Shown here piece by piece: positions 54,772 through 61,764 of a DNA stretch of 64,000 nt. The stretch is from the NCBI RefSeq assembly GCF_000316665.1, contig NC_019678.1, positions 6,138,001 through 6,202,000 of the forward strand. Reading direction: 5' to 3'. A model generated the notes under the pieces. It had not been told where the DNA came from. It saw only the letters and a program-made list of their open reading frames with translations, and did not search any database. Position 1 is the first letter of the stretch. The number at the start of each line of letters is the position of its first letter. Source of the DNA: Rivularia sp. PCC 7116 (lineage in GTDB: Bacteria > Cyanobacteriota > Cyanobacteriia > Cyanobacteriales > Nostocaceae). A program made the translations under genes and the position numbers.

Positions 54772-56158
54772 CCTCGATACAAAAAATGAATTATGGGATT
54801 TGGAACCACCTAGCTTTTTGCCACGAAGCCGTTTGTTCCATCTCTTACCAATTGGTGTGGGTACGCCTTATGTAGAAAGCCTAACTAGCTATGTTTCTCG
54901 TTTAGCTGTTGCTCATAGTGTATCAACAGGAACTTTATTGGCTATTGAAGTAGGTCCATTAATCAAAACAAATTATTCTGCCAATAGGAAGAGCATTGTC
55001 GCGATTTATGGTCAAGAGTCTGTTAGAGCTTTAAATGGCATTCGGTTGGGAGCTTTACAACTAGTTCGGGCTTTAGAAACACTTACTTTACGCACTGACT
55101 TGCAGTTTTTAACTATGCTTCCTTGGACAGAAGTTTTTCCAGCTCTGGGATTGCTTAAACATGAACAAGCTTGGTGTCCTCTGTGCTTAGAGGAGTGGTT
55201 AGAGAATCGAAAGGTAATTTATTTACCACTGCTATGGGCGCTAAATGTTGTCAAAGTTTGTCCATATCATCATCAACCTTTACAATCACAATGTCCCCAC
55301 TGTCACGCCCAATTTCTACCTCTTTGGCGCAGTTCTCGACCTGGATATTGCTTGAAATGCTCTGGTTGGTTGGGTAGTAGTAAAGATGCAAGGGATGTAG
55401 AACCCAATTTTTTTGAAGCAACTGATGAATTTCAGTGGAATATTTGGGCAGCAAATACTTTGGGGAATTTAATCGCTCAAGCTCCTTCCCAACATTCTCC
55501 ATTGCCTAGAGAAACCATTAAAAAAGCTTTAGTCTTTTTCGTGAATAAATTTAGTAATGGTGATGTTTCGGCTTTCGGGCAGTTGATAGGAGTACCATCA
55601 TCAAAGATAACTCAATGGTATTCAGGTAAGACTATTCCCACGTTGGATAAACTTTTGAAAATTTGTTATCGACTACAAATCTCTCTTATCAAGTTTCTTC
55701 AACCTGAGTTAAAGCAGCAAGTTAATACTAACCAAGTTACTTTATGTCCCAGTCCTCAACAAAGACAACTAACTGTTACTTCACAAAGAAATAAGGCACG
55801 AATCCGCTCCTTACTTAAAAGTGTGCTTAATCAAAATGAATATCCTTCACCTTCTGTCAGAGAAGTAGCCCGACGCTATCATATTGGTGGCGCTACTTTA
55901 TACCGCTATGCTCCAGATTTATGTCAGGCAATTTCTGCTCGTTACTGGGATTACAAAAAACTTCTTCAACAACAAACTATTCAGCAGGGTATCAATGAAG
56001 TCAAACGACTGACTCCAGAACTTTATGCACAAGGAATAACTCCCAGTGTTAAAAATTTGGCTAGTGTTATGACTAATCCAGAAGCATTATGGCGTGAAGA
56101 GGTTCTCGAAACTTTAAGTGAGGTACGGCGTTCTCTTGGCGAACTACCTGAAAGATGA
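54761..56158 (+). CDS. tniQ: TniQ/TnsD-family target selector
   Basis: A 465-residue TniQ-family protein, overlapping tnsC by 11 bp. It has the N-terminal LLPIGVGTPYVESLTSYVSR block. Zinc-binding Cys/His clusters follow (WCPLCLEEW; VCPYHHQPLQSQCPHCHAQF; GYCLKCSGW). The C-terminal half has two HTH-like regions: FGQLIGVPSSKITQWYSGKT, and VREVARRYHIGGATLYRYA. The length and DNA-binding tail are nearer to TnsD, which reads a fixed DNA site, than to short TniQ of CRISPR-guided transposons. It is the only target selector in the element, so it probably chose the array site. Confidence 0.88.
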   Translation: MTVNLDTKNELWDLEPPSFLPRSRLFHLLPIGVGTPYVESLTSYVSRLAVAHSVSTGTLLAIEVGPLIKTNYSANRKSIVAIYGQESVRALNGIRLGALQLVRALETLTLRTDLQFLTMLPWTEVFPALGLLKHEQAWCPLCLEEWLENRKVIYLPLLWALNVVKVCPYHHQPLQSQCPHCHAQFLPLWRSSRPGYCLKCSGWLGSSKDARDVEPNFFEATDEFQWNIWAANTLGNLIAQAPSQHSPLPRETIKKALVFFVNKFSNGDVSAFGQLIGVPSSKITQWYSGKTIPTLDKLLKICYRLQISLIKFLQPELKQQVNTNQVTLCPSPQQRQLTVTSQRNKARIRSLLKSVLNQNEYPSPSVREVARRYHIGGATLYRYAPDLCQAISARYWDYKKLLQQQTIQQGINEVKRLTPELYAQGITPSVKNLASVMTNPEALWREEVLETLSEVRRSLGELPER

Positions 56159-56186
56159 CGAAGACGGCGAAGCCTTTACTTTTATG

Positions 56187-56248
56187 GAAACCGCAGTCAA
56201 ATTAAAGTATAAGCTTGCCATTCCGGCAAACAATTTCTTTAAGTCACA
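56187..56248. repeat. 62-bp subterminal inverted repeat, right copy
   Basis: Starts GAAACCGCAGTCAAATTAAA, the inverse of 50520-50581 with two mismatches. It lies directly after the tniQ stop, 130 bp from the right end of the element. Confidence 0.85.
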
Positions 56249-56378
56249 GTCCTTTGCTGCCAAGTTATCCTTCCAGTGACAATTTTATACTTTTAAAGCA
56301 GAAGTGGAAGCACTTTGTGGCAGTACGCTTGTGGAAGTACTTCTTGGCAGTTACTGCCATCTTCTCGTTCAAGTTACA
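56249..56378. other. right terminal region of the transposon
   Basis: 130 bp with an inverse TGGAAGGATAAC site at 56264-56275 and two direct copies of GTGGAAG-N-ACTT-N(3-4)-TGGCAGT, probable TnsB sites in the opposite orientation. It ends in GTTACA. No gene. Confidence 0.6.
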
Positions 56379-56394
56379 AGATGCTCGGTTGAAA

Positions 56395-56645
56395 CCCCAC
56401 CGATTGGGTTAATTCGGATTAGTTGGAAACTTTGGTATGTTGAATTTAAAAATTCAACAACTCACTACCCCACCGATTGGGTTAATTCGGATTAGTTGGA
56501 AACTTCCGTATTTCCAGGGAATATGGTGGCATATATGTAACCCCCACCGATTGGGTTAATTCGGATTAGTTGGAAACGCTGTGTAGTATTGTTTAACATA
56601 TAATGAACTTCCCCACCGATTGGGTTAATTCGGATTAGTTGGAAC
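56395..56645 (+). CRISPR. distal end of the CRISPR array, 4 repeats beyond the transposon
   Basis: Repeats start at 56395, 56468, 56542 and 56611. The last reads TTGGAAC instead of TTGGAAAC (one A lost) and is followed by no further repeat, so this is the old, leader-distal end. Three spacers remain here. The orientation is the same as the main part, showing that the transposon split a single array. Confidence 0.96.
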
Positions 56646-56674
56646 AAGTAAAGAGTTACAATGACTTGCAATAA

Positions 56675-56705
56675 AAAAGCCTACCAATTTAAGCGGTAGG
56701 CTTTT
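56675..56705. terminator. strong hairpin terminator after the array
   Basis: AAAAGCCTACC pairs perfectly with GGTAGGCTTTT around AATTTAAGC. Placed 30 bp after the last repeat, it would end array transcripts, and read leftward it would end the transcript of the secreted-protein gene. Confidence 0.85.
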
Positions 56706-56750
56706 AATATAAAAATTGGATGAAAAATCAAGCTGTAATTAACTTAGTAA

Positions 56751-57404
56751 CTAATAATTCCGATAAAAACCTTTAGCCATAGAAACAACCCAATTAACCG
56801 CAATCTCACCCATACATCCATAGCCAAACTGTTTTCTCATTTCCATAGTTAATTCATTAATAAAAACGTCTCTCGCTACACCACCAAAATCACTTCCTTG
56901 AAGCATTGAAGAAATACCCGTAATAACTCTAGAAGATGTTCTATCGTTAATATTTCGTGCTGAACTACAGAAAGGAATTCCAGCGAATGCAATCAAAAAT
57001 TTAGTCCCAGGATTTACATAATTAGCATAAAGTTTGTATCGAGATGTTCGGGAACCATAATTAAGCACTTTTATATAAGCATATCTATCTCTTCCAACAG
57101 GTTGAGTAATAACTAACTCAGTTTTTGTCCCATAACTCTTTCCTTCAGTTAATAATTTTCCATTGCTAGAATCATAGACATAAATATCAAAATCTGAACG
57201 ACGGCTATGATTTTTGAGAGTGAAAACCCCAAAAGAATTAGCAGGAATTTTGTATTGATAGCGTGCAATTCCTTTTGAGTTCAGCCTTTGGTGATAGTAC
57301 GAATCGTCTTGATGCTTGAACCTAGTAACCTGTTGGGAATTAGCGACACCGGTCGAAACAGTCCATAAAGCGAGTGCTGCGATACCTGCAATTAATTTGT
57401 TCAT
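56751..57404 (-). CDS. secreted protein with pre-peptidase C-terminal (PPC)-like domain
   Basis: A 217-residue protein with a Sec signal peptide (MNKLIAGIAALALWTVSTGV, cut near ANS-QQ). A beta-sandwich of the bacterial pre-peptidase C-terminal kind follows: IPANSFGVFTLKNHSRRSDF, DIYVYDSSNGKLLTEGKS, SRTSRYKLYANY. The last 70 residues (with a Cys pair and GYGCMGEIAVNW) are unassigned. The ATG was chosen because AAGGGAAA precedes it. It lies outside the transposon and is co-directional with the next leftward gene. Confidence 0.65.
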   Translation of the reverse strand: MNKLIAGIAALALWTVSTGVANSQQVTRFKHQDDSYYHQRLNSKGIARYQYKIPANSFGVFTLKNHSRRSDFDIYVYDSSNGKLLTEGKSYGTKTELVITQPVGRDRYAYIKVLNYGSRTSRYKLYANYVNPGTKFLIAFAGIPFCSSARNINDRTSSRVITGISSMLQGSDFGGVARDVFINELTMEMRKQFGYGCMGEIAVNWVVSMAKGFYRNY

Positions 57405-57458
57405 TTCACTATTTCCCTTTTTAGTTAGATAAAGCAAGCGTTATTTTCAAACTCAGAA

Positions 57459-57911
57459 TTATCGAAGCAATAGATTTTCCAATGAACTTAAATCGGGATT
57501 AAAACCTTGATTTAACTGTTCTCTAGTATTTTCAATTAATGAAAGTTGTTTATCGATATGTGTAATCAAGCGACTACCATTCAAAGCATGAACTCGTAAA
57601 AATGTATCGATAATGTCACCAAAAATAGGGACTATTCCTACCACTACATCAACAAAAGTAAGAGCAACAATCATTAATTTATCCTCGTTTTCGGCTCGTA
57701 CCTTGTAGGATTGTAATAGTAGCCAAATACCCATTATTCCCGTATACATTCCACCGACTCCAGGAATCGCTCCAATAAGAGCATCAAGCCCAACTTGGTC
57801 AAACAATAAACCTTCAGACATTTTGATAAACTTCTGAATCTCATGTTTAGTCTGAATTAAATTTGCTTCATGAGCTTGAATCTTCACAGGTAAGGATTTA
57901 TTGATGTCCAT
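57459..57911 (-). CDS. DUF4112 membrane protein
   Basis: A 150-residue protein with the DUF4112 core: GLDALIGAIPGVGGMYTGIM, LLLQSYKVRA, then a second hydrophobic segment VALTFVDVVVGIVPIFGDII and DTFLRVHALNGSRL. Two membrane segments contain Pro-Gly turns. The function of the family is unknown. It lies about 50 bp upstream of the secreted-protein gene and is probably co-transcribed. Confidence 0.82.
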   Translation of the reverse strand: MDINKSLPVKIQAHEANLIQTKHEIQKFIKMSEGLLFDQVGLDALIGAIPGVGGMYTGIMGIWLLLQSYKVRAENEDKLMIVALTFVDVVVGIVPIFGDIIDTFLRVHALNGSRLITHIDKQLSLIENTREQLNQGFNPDLSSLENLLLR

Positions 57912-58256
57912 AATTAGTAGTAAATTTGTTGTGTTTTTTTGATTTCATGTATTTACTTTAATCAGCTAGTGGAAATAACGTTTTCCATTTATTGATAAGA
58001 AACCTTACCCCCCCCGCCAGGGACTGCAAGTCCCTGTCTAATAGCAGAAGTCCTATAAATAGGACTAAATTGATATTATTATGCTTAATTTTTTAGATTA
58101 TTTTTTAGTCGTCTTTAGACGACTTTAGCTATTAGACGGGGGTTTGGAACCCCCGGCTTTTAACAACATAGAAATAATACGGAAAGAGCCTATTCCACCA
58201 ATCAGTTTAAATTGTAATCAAGCAAACAAAAAACCCAAAACAAGGTTAAAAATCCA
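57912..58256. other. intergenic region with a palindromic repeat element
   Basis: 345 bp between divergent genes, mostly occupied by the palindromic element described separately, plus short AT-rich flanks that must hold both promoters. No gene was seen. Confidence 0.55.
58010..58157. repeat. MITE-like palindromic repeat
   Basis: A nested palindrome. The outer arms CTGTCTAATAGC and GCTATTAGACGG are flanked by C-rich and G-rich ends, with inner hairpins AGGGACTGCAAGTCCCT, AGTCCTATAAATAGGACT and AGTCGTCTTTAGACGACT. Non-coding; a common dispersed element type in filamentous cyanobacteria. Confidence 0.7.
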
Positions 58257-58832
58257 ATGGGAAATCTACATCGAGTGATGATTATAGCTGATGGTGATAA
58301 CGCTTTTATGGCAGCACAAAGCTTTAATCGTAAAATAAACTGGCATAAAATGCGGGATTATTTAGCTGACCCGAAAGAAGGTAGAGAACTAATCGAAATG
58401 GTGATTTATTTTGGTCTACCTCCGGCGAAAGATAGATTTGAAGAACAGCGAAAAAGCAAAGAAAAATTTATTTATTGGGCTAAGAGTAATGGATTTTTAA
58501 TTGTTACAAAAGAAGGTAAAGCCAAAGGAGATGGTTATGAAAATAATGTTGATGTGGTAATGGCAATAGATGCAATGGAATTAGCTTTAGAAATTAAACC
58601 AGATATTGTGGTTTTGGTGACGGGTGATTCGGATTTTGCTTATTTAGCACAAAAATTAAGAAGAAGAGGAATAAGAGTTGAGGTTGCTTCAGTCGAACAA
58701 TCTTTAGGAAGCGAGTTAAAAAATTCAGCTAATAGCGTGGTGGATTTGACCGAAGTATTTGATGAATTTGACCCACATAATTCTAATGAGAATTTTCACC
58801 GAATTGGTCATGCAAATGTTTTTGATGCATGA
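58257..58832 (+). CDS. NYN-domain (LabA-like) predicted nuclease
   Basis: A 191-residue NYN/PIN-like protein. MIIADGDNAFMAAQ gives the first acidic residues, then FIYWAKSNGFLIVTKEGKAK, NNVDVVMAIDAMELAL and VVLVTGDSDFAYLAQKLRRR with the conserved Asp cluster. ELKNSANSVVDLTEVF is the usual LabA/DUF88-type ending. All acidic residues of the metal site are present, so RNase activity is likely. It leads the rightward row that holds the Ubl, E2 and JAB-E1 genes, though about 550 bp and a small membrane-protein gene separate it from the Ubl. Confidence 0.85.
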   Translation: MGNLHRVMIIADGDNAFMAAQSFNRKINWHKMRDYLADPKEGRELIEMVIYFGLPPAKDRFEEQRKSKEKFIYWAKSNGFLIVTKEGKAKGDGYENNVDVVMAIDAMELALEIKPDIVVLVTGDSDFAYLAQKLRRRGIRVEVASVEQSLGSELKNSANSVVDLTEVFDEFDPHNSNENFHRIGHANVFDA

Positions 58833-58874
58833 ATCAACATAGTTGAAATAAATAAAAAATCAAGGGAGTTATTT

Positions 58875-59222
58875 ATGGAAACAGTAAATGGGAAGCTAAC
58901 CAATCAAAAACTGAATCAATTTGATGAAATAACGCACAATATTGAGTATATCAATCGACGTTGCGAGTATCTACAATCTCAATTAACTCACATTAGCAGT
59001 CAAGATAACTTACAATATTTGCAAAAACTCGAACAGCGAATAGGTTTTCTTGAAGAATTGACATCAAAACAATCAAAGCAAATATCATTTATTAAGATAG
59101 GCAGCATTATTGCGTTACTTTTTGTATGGTCTATTTCTGGTATGAATAATCAACAAAAAGATGATAATACCCAGCTTCCAAAACAAGTATACTCATATAT
59201 TGCACCATTCTCTACGGACTGA
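58875..59222 (+). CDS. small coiled-coil protein with C-terminal membrane segment
   Basis: A 115-residue protein. A coiled coil covers about residues 18-70 (IEYINRRCEYLQSQLTHISS; YLQKLEQRIGFLEELTSKQS), followed by one membrane segment (FIKIGSIIALLFVWSISGM) and a short tail. AAGGGAG before the ATG is a good ribosome site. No family. It is the second gene of the rightward ubiquitin-like cluster and may anchor a complex at the membrane. Confidence 0.6.
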   Translation: METVNGKLTNQKLNQFDEITHNIEYINRRCEYLQSQLTHISSQDNLQYLQKLEQRIGFLEELTSKQSKQISFIKIGSIIALLFVWSISGMNNQQKDDNTQLPKQVYSYIAPFSTD

Positions 59223-59382
59223 AGGCAGAGCCTTCAAACACTAATTCCCAGCTTCCACCTGGGAACCATAAATTTTCTTAGTCCACGCAGGTGGACTTGG
59301 TTTCTGTAGCCCCAGACTTATAGTCTGAGGGAAATTTAAAATTACATTCAGCCGAATAATTAGAATAAAGCGAGGAAATTTA
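59223..59382. repeat. intergenic palindromic repeats
   Basis: Three short hairpins in a row (GAAGGCAGAGCCTTC; TTCCCAGCTTCCACCTGGGAA; AGTCCACGCAGGTGGACT) and a fourth, CCCCAGACTTATAGTCTGAGGG. This is dispersed repeat DNA between two genes of the cluster and may attenuate or process the transcript. Confidence 0.6.
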
Positions 59383-59601
59383 ATGAGAGCAATTGTTAAC
59401 GGTAAATTAGTCGATTTACCCAAAGGAGCAACTGTTGAAGAATTACGAAAAAAATTACCAGAAATTGGTCAAGATGATGTGATGGAAGAAGGTTTCGGTG
59501 GTACTCGTCCGTTGAAAAGTAATGAAGCATTGAAGGAAGGTTCAAAGGTTTGGACTGTACCGAAGATTGTGAAAGGAAGCGATAAATCAAGTAAGAAGTA
59601 A
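59383..59601 (+). CDS. ubiquitin-like beta-grasp candidate
   Basis: A 72-residue protein starting with a beta-hairpin and helix typical of beta-grasp folds (MRAIVNGKLVDLPKGATVEE, LRKKLPEI), then SNEALKEGSKVWTVPKIV. Length and position next to an E2 and a JAB-E1 fusion point to a ubiquitin-like modifier. It ends GSDKSSKK without the terminal Gly-Gly of known modifiers; an internal FGGTRPL is present but lies mid-domain. It may need trimming by the JAB protease, or be a bound partner and not conjugated. Confidence 0.6.
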   Translation: MRAIVNGKLVDLPKGATVEELRKKLPEIGQDDVMEEGFGGTRPLKSNEALKEGSKVWTVPKIVKGSDKSSKK

Positions 59602-59626
59602 AAAGTAAGAAGTAATGAGGTGAATT

Positions 59627-60112
59627 ATGGCAATTACAATTAGTAAAGATAAATCGGGATTTAAACCTAGTTCGCGAATTATAGAAGAACTTAAGCTATT
59701 AGAAAAAGTTGCTAAAAATATAATCGTTGGTAGCAAGACTGTTGGTGATACTAGATATACCGCTGTTTTGATTAAGGGAATGCCTTTATCTTCTCAAAAA
59801 TTTAAGGTTTCCAATACCGATGTTTTGTTCCTATTACCATCGGATTATCCACGGCTTCCTCCCATTGGCTGCTATCTAAATTATCCTTGGAATACTGTAG
59901 GAGAAGGCGACCATCATTTTACCAGACAAAGCTATTACGGTGCCCCATTTTTAAGCGAACAAGGATGGTATTGGTACTGCGTCGGATTAGGAGGAGGATT
60001 CAATCATGATGTTTGGTTGAATTCTTGGCGACCTAGTAATAATGCGGAAAACGGTCACAATCTCACGACATTGTTTGTGACAGCACGTCATGCGATTAAT
60101 AGTGACGATTAA
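59627..60112 (+). CDS. E2-like ubiquitin-conjugation protein (Prok-E2 family)
   Basis: A 161-residue E2-fold protein. DVLFLLPSDYPRLPPIGCYL is the E2 strand with the Pro-rich turn (YPxxPP). QGWYWYCVGLGGGFN carries the candidate catalytic Cys (C118), and the C-terminal helix contains NLTTLFVTARHAI. HDVWLNSWRPSNN before it matches the W-x-P region of the prokaryotic E2_E-type group. It would take the modifier from the E1 as a thioester. It lies 25 bp after the Ubl candidate with AATGAGG before the ATG, so the two are co-translated. Confidence 0.8.
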   Translation: MAITISKDKSGFKPSSRIIEELKLLEKVAKNIIVGSKTVGDTRYTAVLIKGMPLSSQKFKVSNTDVLFLLPSDYPRLPPIGCYLNYPWNTVGEGDHHFTRQSYYGAPFLSEQGWYWYCVGLGGGFNHDVWLNSWRPSNNAENGHNLTTLFVTARHAINSDD

Positions 60113-60165
60113 TTAAGTAAGAAGTAAGAAGTAATAAGTAATAAGTAGGATATTTATTTTTGTAG

Positions 60166-60230
60166 GGTGTGTGACGGTTACGATAATTTATCACTTATAA
60201 CAAAATCATTTGAAATTACCGTCACGCACC
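60166..60230. repeat. palindromic intergenic element, copy 3 (opposite orientation)
   Basis: GGTGTGTGACGGTTAC on the left and ATTACCGTCACGCACC on the right, about 65 bp. It is preceded by TGTA, the inverse of the CTACA that follows copies 1 and 2, so it is flipped relative to them. It sits in the 190-bp gap between the E2 and JAB-E1 genes, beside AAGAAGT and AACTATC heptamer repeats. Confidence 0.7.
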
Positions 60231-60303
60231 ATAAATCTAAACTATCAATTAACAACTATCAACTAACAACTATCAACTATCAACTATCAACTATCAACCA
60301 ACA

Positions 60304-61731
60304 ATGAATACTAAATTTTCTCTACACATACCACCAAAAATGTGGTCTGATTTTCAAAAATCGATGCTCTCTTCTCGGATGTTTAACGAAGAAGTAATTG
60401 GTTTTCTATTTTGTCAGCGTCATCAGGTTTCAAAACGCAAAGTTAGATATATTCCCAAGACTTGGGTTGTTCCAACTTCTGAATGCTACGAACATCAATC
60501 TACCGATGGTTTGGTTTTAACTCAACGTTTCCATTCTTATCTATTAGAAAATCATCTATTCCCCGGTTTGGATATAGTCCATATTCATACTCATGCTGGT
60601 GTGGGTATTCCTGAGTTTTCTTATGTTGATAACCGCTATGAATCAGAATATGCAAAGTTTATTGCATCTCATTTCCCTGAAAAACCCCGTTTGGTTTCGG
60701 GTGTGTTTGATGAAGGCTTAGATAATTGTAAGTTTCGGATATGGGATAGGAAGGGAAGAGAATTTCAGCAGGTTGATTTTTGTAATTCATTATTTGAAAT
60801 CTCTGATTCTGAAAATATTTTTGACAACCCTAATTTAATGTTCGCTCGTCAAAAAACATTTGGGGAAACCAATCAAAAAACTTTGAATCAATTGAAAGTA
60901 GGATTAATCGGTTGTGGTGGAATTGGTTCTATTTTTGCGGAATTATTAGGTCGTCTGGGTGTCAAAAATTGGGTGCTAGTTGACCCCGATAAACTAGAAC
61001 AAGTCAACTTAAATCGAATGACGGGTGCAACTCAGGAAATGGTTGAACATGGCTGGTATAAAGTCCATTATGTCAAGCATCTGATTAAAAAAATTTACGC
61101 TTGTGGTTCTCATGTCAAAACCATATCGACTGCTATTGAAGCCGAAACAGCCACGCAAGAAATAGCTAATTGCGATTTGATTGTCGTTGCTACAGATAAT
61201 CATCTTTCTCGCAAAACTGCTCAAGAAGTTGCATTAAAGTATATGCGTCCTTTGGTATGTTTGGGGACTCACATCGACGTAAAACCAGATGGCACACCGC
61301 GAATGTACTGTAGAATTACAGTTCCTCCGCTGGGTGGTGATTGGTGTTTGATGTGCGGTAATATCATCAACTTACAACGTGCTGCTTTAGAGTCTGCACC
61401 ATCAGAAATTAATCATATGGCTGAAAATGCGGGTTATTTAGAAGGAGTAAACGACCCCTCAGTATTTTGGTTGAATAGTATTTGTGCAAGTACCGCTGTG
61501 GGAGTGATTCACGGGATAGTAAGCGGTTTTATGAATGTGGATTCCGGGATTGATTGGATTTATGAGTTTCCCGGTAGTGAATGGCGCAAAACTGATACCA
61601 CATATTTACAGACGGATGATTGTTATTTTTGTGGGTTGAATAGTTCGGAAAATTTAGTTCAAGAATCTGATTATGAAAGTCCAGATTTTGAAGAGCAAGA
61701 TTTTGATAATTCGGATTTTATTGTCTGGTAA
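60304..61731 (+). CDS. JAB deubiquitinase-E1 (ThiF) fusion
   Basis: A 475-residue fusion. The N-terminal JAB/JAMM metalloprotease (about 1-150) has E30 (EEVIGFLF) and HTHAGVGIPEFSYVD supplying H95, H97, S106 and D109, a full metal set with one extra residue in the loop. The C-terminal E1-like adenylation domain (about 195-475) has GLIGCGGIGS (200-209), VDPDKLEQVNLNRM (the D..N.R triad) and VVATDNHLSRK, plus WCLMCGN and CYFCG as zinc pairs. It would activate the Ubl and also trim or remove it. Fusion of activator and remover in one chain is unusual outside prokaryotic Ub-like operons. No clear ribosome site. Confidence 0.88.
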   Translation: MNTKFSLHIPPKMWSDFQKSMLSSRMFNEEVIGFLFCQRHQVSKRKVRYIPKTWVVPTSECYEHQSTDGLVLTQRFHSYLLENHLFPGLDIVHIHTHAGVGIPEFSYVDNRYESEYAKFIASHFPEKPRLVSGVFDEGLDNCKFRIWDRKGREFQQVDFCNSLFEISDSENIFDNPNLMFARQKTFGETNQKTLNQLKVGLIGCGGIGSIFAELLGRLGVKNWVLVDPDKLEQVNLNRMTGATQEMVEHGWYKVHYVKHLIKKIYACGSHVKTISTAIEAETATQEIANCDLIVVATDNHLSRKTAQEVALKYMRPLVCLGTHIDVKPDGTPRMYCRITVPPLGGDWCLMCGNIINLQRAALESAPSEINHMAENAGYLEGVNDPSVFWLNSICASTAVGVIHGIVSGFMNVDSGIDWIYEFPGSEWRKTDTTYLQTDDCYFCGLNSSENLVQESDYESPDFEEQDFDNSDFIVW

Positions 61732-61764
61732 AGCGAGTATTTGATATAGAAATCAGGGGAAGTG

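Larger units (their letters stand above)
50368..56378. mobile_element. Tn7-like transposon (tnsAB-tnsC-tniQ) inserted in the CRISPR array
   Basis: A compact 6.0-kb element with three genes and no cas genes or other cargo. The ends TGTCACTATACCCAAAAG and TGTAACTTGAACGAGAAG (right end read inward) agree at 17 of 25 bases and start with the TGT of Tn7-type ends. Sites of the form TGGAAGSATAAC occur at 50397, 50472 and 50502 on the left and (inverse) at 56264 on the right, likely TnsB sites. A 62-bp inverted repeat lies further in. The array continues on the right with four more repeats. The left boundary could instead be TGTCAGCCCC at 50387. Confidence 0.85.

Noticed and set aside
50368-56378. 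CRISPR-guided transposon (CAST)
   Set aside because: There is no cas12k or Cascade gene and no private repeat-spacer unit inside the element; its presence in an array does not make it RNA-guided.
56388-56400. GGTTGAAAC before the first right-hand repeat as an atypical CAST repeat
   Set aside because: Only eight or nine bases, directly joined to a normal repeat; more simply the end of a spacer stump.
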